A stretch of 64,000 nucleotides of DNA, taken from NCBI RefSeq assembly GCF_021130785.1, contig NW_025776855.1, positions 62,001 through 126,000 of the forward strand, given 5' to 3'. The notes below the pieces were generated by a model. The model saw nothing but the letters and a program-made list of their open reading frames with translations. It was not told the origin of the DNA and made no database searches. This document shows, piece after piece, positions 58,341 through 64,000 of this stretch (its first letter is position 1; every line of letters begins with the position of its first letter). The position numbers and the translations under genes are program-made. This DNA comes from Homalodisca vitripennis. Lineage: Eukaryota > Arthropoda > Insecta > Hemiptera > Cicadellidae.

Positions 58341-58599
58341 TGGGTTTCCAATTTAATTGTCTTGTATTGACGTACCAGTTACACTTCGGATCTGTGCATA
58401 CATATTTGATCAAAATTGAAAAAAAAAATGATTAGCAGAAATATTTTGTATATGATTTCAATTAAACCGTTTTTGAACGATTTAAGTAGAGTAAATTTTG
58501 GCAATGCTTTGAAATTAGTGAATGGTAGATAACTAATACGAAACTAAATACCTAAATTTTGTTTAATAGTTCAATTTAATTAAAAATTGTTCTTAATAG

Positions 58600-59533
58600 T
58601 CTATATATATATAAAAAATGAATGTTTGTATGTTTGTCCTTTATGGAATCGTGAACTATTGGACCGATCATGATGAAAATTTGTACGTATATGTATTTTT
58701 CCACGGAGAAGGTTTATAAGCTATGCCCATCCCTTTCCCGATTCAGGATTCCGCCCCACTGGTTACAGAAATACCCATAAGAAATGCATTGCAGCAAACA
58801 TATGTTAACGTCTTTTCAAATTTTTAATCAGCTGTTCTTTGTAAACATATATTACACTTATAGTTTTAAAGCATAGAGTAAGCTTAAGAGAAACGACAAA
58901 TTTTGTTTTAAACTGTTTTTTGCAATCACTGTTAAACATAGACTTTTACTATCCAGATAATACAATTCAAATTTGACGTAAAAATTCACCTTTAACACTG
59001 CAATAATTTATTTAATATAAACCATGCTCATGCTTGATCAGAAGAGTAATGCAGATATCATAATTACTATCTTACGTTGGCTACAACTATAAAGAATGTT
59101 ATAAAATCAACCTTAGTTGTTTTTTTTTTTGACAGAAGTATGGTTCTCAAAACTCCGTGTGTACATATTCTCTCGATCGAGACAACAAAGCAAGCTCAAT
59201 CGTGGCATCGGAGATAAAACTAATTTAATCTAAAATTTATTATAGTAAAAAAAAAAATTACTAAGTAATATAAGGACTTCGGTTCTTAAGATTTGCGTGC
59301 GAAGCCGTGGGTAACAGCTAGATAGAGGCAGGAATATGGTACATACCTTCATAATACGCCCAAGATTCTCACGATGGAACGACTATCAATTATCTCAGCA
59401 ATGTTTAGAATGTGATAGAAAAAGAATAAGTGAATTTAGTGTACTGTTTTCAACGGGAAATTGCGTGCGAAGCCGCGGGCAACTTTTGCAAAAAATTATT
59501 GAAATGCGCAGCAAAGCGCGCCGGGCCCGCTAG
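58600..59533 (+). mobile_element. Non-autonomous Helitron, possibly two nested
   Basis: The 5' end TCTATATATATATAAAAAAT at 58,600 is followed by TGGACCGATCATGATGAAAA, shared with 45.7 kb. One 3' terminus, GTGCGAAGCCGTGGGTAACA then CTAG, lies at 59,297-59,321. A second, GTGCGAAGCCGCGGGCAAC, lies at about 59,464, with the region ending GCCGGGCCCG then CTAG followed by T at 59,530-59,533. A GC-rich stem-like stretch precedes the final CTAG, as Helitrons require. There is no Rep/helicase inside; a 65-codon frame at 59,336-59,533 is a by-product of the terminus. Confidence 0.7.
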
Positions 59534-60465
59534 TAGTTTATAAGAAAAGTACGAGCAATAGCGTGTAATGTTATTAAATTATTTCATAAATTGAACACAA
59601 AAGCCCTATTCAGATCAGAAATGGCAAAATAAAGTTATGAAATAATAATAGTCTTTCCTTATCTTAGTCGATTGTCACATTTTAATATTTACATTTTACT
59701 GTAACTAATAATTTAATGTCTATTTCAAGATGTAATGAGTTTTTGTGGTTAAAAAAAAAGCTCTGTTCTACATCAAAAGAGCATTCTTCTGGAGCAAGCT
59801 AGTATCTGCATAAACCAAGTAAACACATTTGTTATAAATGTTAATTTAATAACATTATTAATAAAATTTAAATTTTCAGTGATTTTGATTTATTATTTTT
59901 TGTTGTAAACTCTGTGTTATTGGTTATATTTTTGGAGAATGCTTGTGATAAATCATAATTTAAAACTTATATAAATCTTGTCTATCGTGATTTTTTCTCT
60001 TTAGTTGGTTTTTATAGCAATTCTTTGTTACATACTAAACGTCATAAAAATAGATAGTGCTAAAAGTTATTTCTGGTTACAGAGCAATATAACTATAAAC
60101 TGTACTGACTAAGAATTTTAAAAGGGACTGCTCTGATACAACAATTACAAATAAGAAAATTTTACGGTATGTGTTGACATTTTGAAAGAACCACCAGACA
60201 ACGCGCCTGGGCGTTTTGCCGGAACCATTTTAAGACCAACTCAAATACTTCGTGGTAATAGAAAGTAGTAAACGCTTTGTCACAAAAGTAACAAAAATCA
60301 TAATCTTAAATCATAACTTATAATATGATTTGTATTAAATTTTTTCGTGTTGTGATAACAATGTCTTTATCTTCTAGGTTTTTTTATTTTATTTATATGT
60401 TTTAAAACTAAGAAAATAAATAAATACATTTACCATTATTTCCGGTTCTCACGCAATTTAAGTCA
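59534..60465. other. AT-rich DNA without recognised features
   Basis: Nothing recognisable beyond poly(A)-like tracts. Confidence 0.45.
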
Positions 60466-60469
60466 CGTG

Positions 60470-60760
60470 AGAGGAGCACTGTTTTAATTAAGAACCATCA
60501 CAGGTTCCATTACGAAGTGTACAGAGCATACGTAGAAACATGAGTTGTCCTTTCGTTTATCGCTTTGACTTTATTAAACTTTGATGCTCGCTTTGAGATG
60601 TAAACAAATGAGACAGGTAATAATTTACGTTTGACAATGATGAAAAAACCAAAATTCGTACAATGACATTAAAATAGCGTCAGGTTTGATTTTATCGTTT
60701 TTAATACATTACTATAGTTATTAAAACAACTCTATCTTTTGTATAGTCCCTGTTGTTGAT
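60470..60760 (+). repeat. Dispersed repeat, pairs with 38.45-38.72 kb
   Basis: AAGAACCATCACAGGTTCCA and TTACGAAGTGTACAGAGCAT followed by GTAGAAACATGAG match GAATCGTCACAAGTTCCATT and CAGAGCACGTCTAGAAACAT near 38,453-38,503. Similarity then fades through a TTTACGTTTGAC motif. Confidence 0.6.
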
Positions 60761-60899
60761 GTTAGGAATAATTATTAAATGGTATAATATGATTGTTACA
60801 GAAGTATGTAGTTGATTATAATTGTGTGTATTAACTAGACATAACCACTGTAACGTTAAGTGGATTGCTAAACGAAAAAGTTATTCCTGAATTGTAAAA

Positions 60900-61610
60900 T
60901 CCTTTATTCAACGATCAAAAGGCATTTAAACGATTACAGTTTCACATGTGAGGATAAAAGCCACCTTTAACACTTAGACTCCCAGCAGCACAGTTCATAA
61001 CGAAGTACATAGACTGAGCTTTTAACATCTGGTAGCATAGATGTTCAGCTATGATTCTTTATATTGTTAAAACGTATGCTATGCATTAACACATTTTTAT
61101 AAATAAGGAGAGGCAGATCCCCTCTTAAGGATTAATAAGCCAATCCTCATGGGCTTCTAGTCTGTGAGGGTTCAACTTATAATATAGAATAAGGAGGAGA
61201 ATCTATACATACAAGGTCGATGGTACTGACAAAAGTGCTATGGTCACGCACAGGTTTTTTCAACGATTACATCAAAATTCCAAAATCTTAGATCATGCGG
61301 CTATCAATCAGCTCAATCAATGTTTAATATTATGTGTAACTTCTATGATACATAGTAATAGAGCTTCACGCAAAGTGGCTGTATAGATTATTTTGTATTC
61401 TATATGCGACGTTACACATATAGACTTGCGGGCAGTGAGACGTATAGACATAGAGGCATAAATGAAATAATTAGGTAAGGTAGATACTAATATCATTGTA
61501 TAAAATATAAGAAACACTATAAAACAATTTTACAGTTTGTATCATTTTACATAGATGTACAAAAATATTTTGAAATGCGCCTTATATTTAAATCGGTAAT
61601 CCCAGATAGT
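60900..61610 (+). repeat. Dispersed block, copy 2 (pairs with 31.9-32.6 kb)
   Basis: Collinear matches: GACTGAGCTTTTAACATCTG near 61,012, GGCAGATCCCCTCTTAAGGA near 61,112, AGGAGGAGAATCTATACATA near 61,191, AAGGTCGATGGTACTGACAA near 61,213, GATCATGCGGCTATCAATCA near 61,291, and a TAGACTTGCGGGCAGTGAG run near 61,421. No conserved open frame. Confidence 0.6.
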
Positions 61611-62480
61611 TTAAATTGCAACAAGTATGCTTCATGAGTTAAAACTTTTCATAAAGCTAAAACATACATCGGGTTGTAGTTTGGGTTGCAACACTAGAAA
61701 AACTATACTTTTCATTTTTAAATTCCCAATGTTCTCTTAGAATGTAATATACTTTTGATTACTAAGGTACGCATGAAAATGTATAGTATTTAAAAACATA
61801 CAATGATACTACAAATTTAAAATGATTTCATAAGTTTTATAGCTGTTTAGGGTTTTTCTAAAACTAATGATGTTTCATCATGTTCATGACCTGTGTAAAA
61901 TATTATATTTTTGAATTGATTAGTTTTTTTTTAGAATTTTATTCAATTTTTTTAAGTAATAGGAATGACGCAGTAAATTAGTGACTGTGTCTTAATTTGG
62001 AAAGCCATTTGGAAAGCCATTGGAAAGCATTTTCAATTATATTTAAAACAGTCAAATATCTAAGACTAAGAATAAGTACTGTAAAATATAAAATATTACA
62101 CCTGTTTTTAAATTTCTCAATAAAAAAAGAAAATACATCATGTGAAAGAATTTACCTCTGTGAGGATAGGAAGTAATTTTCCAACCTTAAATCGCGTATT
62201 ATTTATTATATTACTATTATCATAGTACTAATACATAGTACAGTACATAGGTAAATTTTTTAACAAGGCTTTTTTGGTTTTAAAAAAACAATGTGCTTTT
62301 CACGTAAATTTTTCGTCCCTAAGTTTCTTTACTGTATCTTCAAACTTTGATTTTTTCATCATTGTTAAGTGCGTAGGTAAGTTTTACTCTATCTCAATAG
62401 GTAAACATTTGTGTAATCGCACCAAATCAGGTATAGGTGCAATTGTAGCAAATTAAAATATTAATTTTATCAATATCAAC
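61611..62480. other. AT-rich DNA without recognised features
   Basis: Short direct repeat GGAAAGCCATTTGGAAAGCC near 61,998. Otherwise nothing. Confidence 0.45.
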
Positions 62481-62489
62481 TTCTTTAAT

Positions 62490-62715
62490 AATCATTTAAC
62501 TCAGCACTCAGAGGAGCACTACAAGTTACAAGATGCGAAAGCCAGATGCAGGACCAGGACCAGGATCAGAACTCACATTGCGGAGTAATTCTTTACATTT
62601 AGACGTCACAGTTTTCCCTCACACTACTTCTTCTTACCCAAAGTAGTTTACGTCCTAATTTTAACATTTTTAACATCTATTTAACTTGACACAAACAATA
62701 GAACAGTTCATAAAG
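62490..62715 (+). repeat. Unit copy U11
   Basis: ACTCAGAGGAGCACTACAAG lies near 62,503, GCCAGATGCAGGACCAGGAC near 62,541, and CAGAACTCACATTGCGGAGT near 62,566. ACCCAAAGTAGTTTACGTCC near 62,637 and AACAATAGAACAGTTCATAA near 62,694 follow. The ACCAGGACCAGGA core is well preserved. Confidence 0.6.
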
Positions 62716-64000
62716 AAAACTTACATATTTTTTTTTATTATTTCATTCAATTTCTTTCGTATTATGTCACGATTTGTAACGTATTTCTCTTCAAAGTTTA
62801 TAGGGAAGTTATTAACCTTAGTTGTAGCTGTTATTAATCATCTCTTTAACAAAATAGTCCAGGGAGAATAGGTGATCAATAATACTCTTCATACAAAAAA
62901 CAATGTTGATTTTGTAACTATTACGTAGTTGATAAAAAATATACAGCTGTTTGTGAGAAGTATTTCCTCACTTATTGTTTAAAGCATCTTGTTAGCGTTT
63001 GATGAGGCTAATTATTGAAAGTTAATTGAAACTAGTATGTGCTAGCTGGCTATATTAGTATTGCCTTATTAATTCATGTTAAATTTTTGCAACCCAATAA
63101 CTTTAATACAGTGTTATAAGCTTTGAAAGAAAATATAGTCTATACATAATCATTTACTTGGTTGGTTACTAAAACCTACACTAGATCTCTCTTCCTTTGT
63201 AGGATAGATGTCAAATATACAATCAATGTGATTAGTAAGAGAAACGCAAATTATAGTTCATTGTTTTAAATATTTAAAATTCTCAATGTAACTAATAGTA
63301 ATTAAACTTCTGTTTCATGACTAAATAGAATGAGTGTTTGACGAGAATAATGGGTCCCTCTGCTTATGTTTTAAATCGACTGGGCAACCTGCTGATTTAA
63401 ACCATTGCCAGGAAGATTAGTACTCACCGTTTAGCACTGTAAATGAAAGAAAATTACTAATAAATTTAAAACACAATAGAGACTTTTAATTTTTTGTATT
63501 TTTTACAAATTGTAAGTCAATGACTATGGTTATTGGGTTTCGGACAAATTAAAAATGTGCTAGACTGGACTAGTAAACATGAACTTAAACTAAACCACGC
63601 AAAAAATTAAGCGATTGTCTTACCTCATATCCGATCTTTGATCGGTTTTAGATCAATACGCAACTAAATTGAGTAAATTGAACTGTATTACTTTATTACA
63701 ATAAAGTTAAGAACTTAGGTGTGACAATAAGTTGCAGTGACAGAGACTTGTAAAAAGGTGTTTACATCAATACATTCAGTACAAAAACTCCAGAGGCTTT
63801 TGCAGCTTCAAATACAACTGCCAAATATAAATTCATAAATATGCCTTTTTTTCAACGAGCGTATTTTAATGATACATCATTGTTTTGCAAATTTACCCCT
63901 GTCAAATCAAGATCTAGCTCTAAAATAACAATAAAAAGCACACATATAATTATATTTCACTTTATAACACATTATAAAAATACATGTATTGGACCTATAT
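62716..64000. other. AT-rich DNA, partly unit-like
   Basis: GAAAATATAGTCTATACATA near 63,129 echoes unit sequence near 25,650 (GGTCTATATC) and 36,150. A 61-codon frame at 62,686-62,871 has no motif. No gene is seen to the end of the window. Confidence 0.4.

Overview
This window looks like AT-rich, gene-poor nuclear DNA from an arthropod, most likely an insect. Three things support that: intron-like signals with GT/AG borders, transposon families typical of insects (Jockey-, CR1- and R1-type non-LTR retrotransposons, an arthropod-type Mutator-like transposase, Helitrons), and an 18S rRNA fragment of insect character. A hemipteran is a guess only. I see no complete, ordinary host gene, no intact tRNA gene, no CRISPR array and no bacterial-type operon. 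Nearly every long open frame belongs to a transposable element.

The background of the window is an old, diverged, same-strand family of composite repeats, called 'unit' here. Its modules recur in fixed order: a CCAT(A/G)GAAACAACAAAGG-like box; a ~90-bp module with an ACCAGGACCAGGACC core ending in (G/A)TGAGTTA or ATAAGTT; an ACCCAAAGCAGTTTAC box; and a TTGGGCTGTTTT...CTGTACCCAAAGCGT box. At least ten copies or partial copies lie at about 5.2, 12.4, 17.3, 18.0, 20.4, 25.0, 33.9, 45.0, 45.5-52.3, 58.0 and 62.5 kb, all on the + strand. Larger paralogous blocks pair up (0.5-1.6 with 12.7-13.9 kb; 24.1-26.0 with 33.1-36.3 kb; 32.0-32.6 with 60.9-61.6 kb). This suggests old segmental or tandem duplication, although dispersal of a mobile element is not excluded.

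Later insertions sit on this background. 0-10 kb: a 3' CR1-like fragment beside an R1-like relic, and a possible MITE. 20.2 kb: an 18S rRNA fragment. 22 kb: a second CR1-like scrap. 27.7-31.9 kb: a nearly full-length CR1-like element on the - strand, with an SGNH-esterase ORF1 and an endonuclease/reverse transcriptase ORF2, broken by frameshifts. 34.3-35.9 kb: a Jockey-type insertion with its halves in swapped order, flanked by a target-site duplication. 39.6-42.15 kb: a 17-copy, 150-bp satellite with two CACGTG E-boxes per copy. 45.6-56 kb: a nest of insertions (Helitron composite, acidic spliced-gene relic, two Mutator-like elements, Jockey element) that splits one background unit. 58.6-59.5 kb: another Helitron.

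The elements do not form a pathway. They record layers of duplication and insertion. Best candidates for something undescribed are the same-strand unit array, the E-box satellite, a GC-rich exon-like island at 56.87-57.03 kb, and a ~430-bp repeat that keeps a reading frame in three copies.
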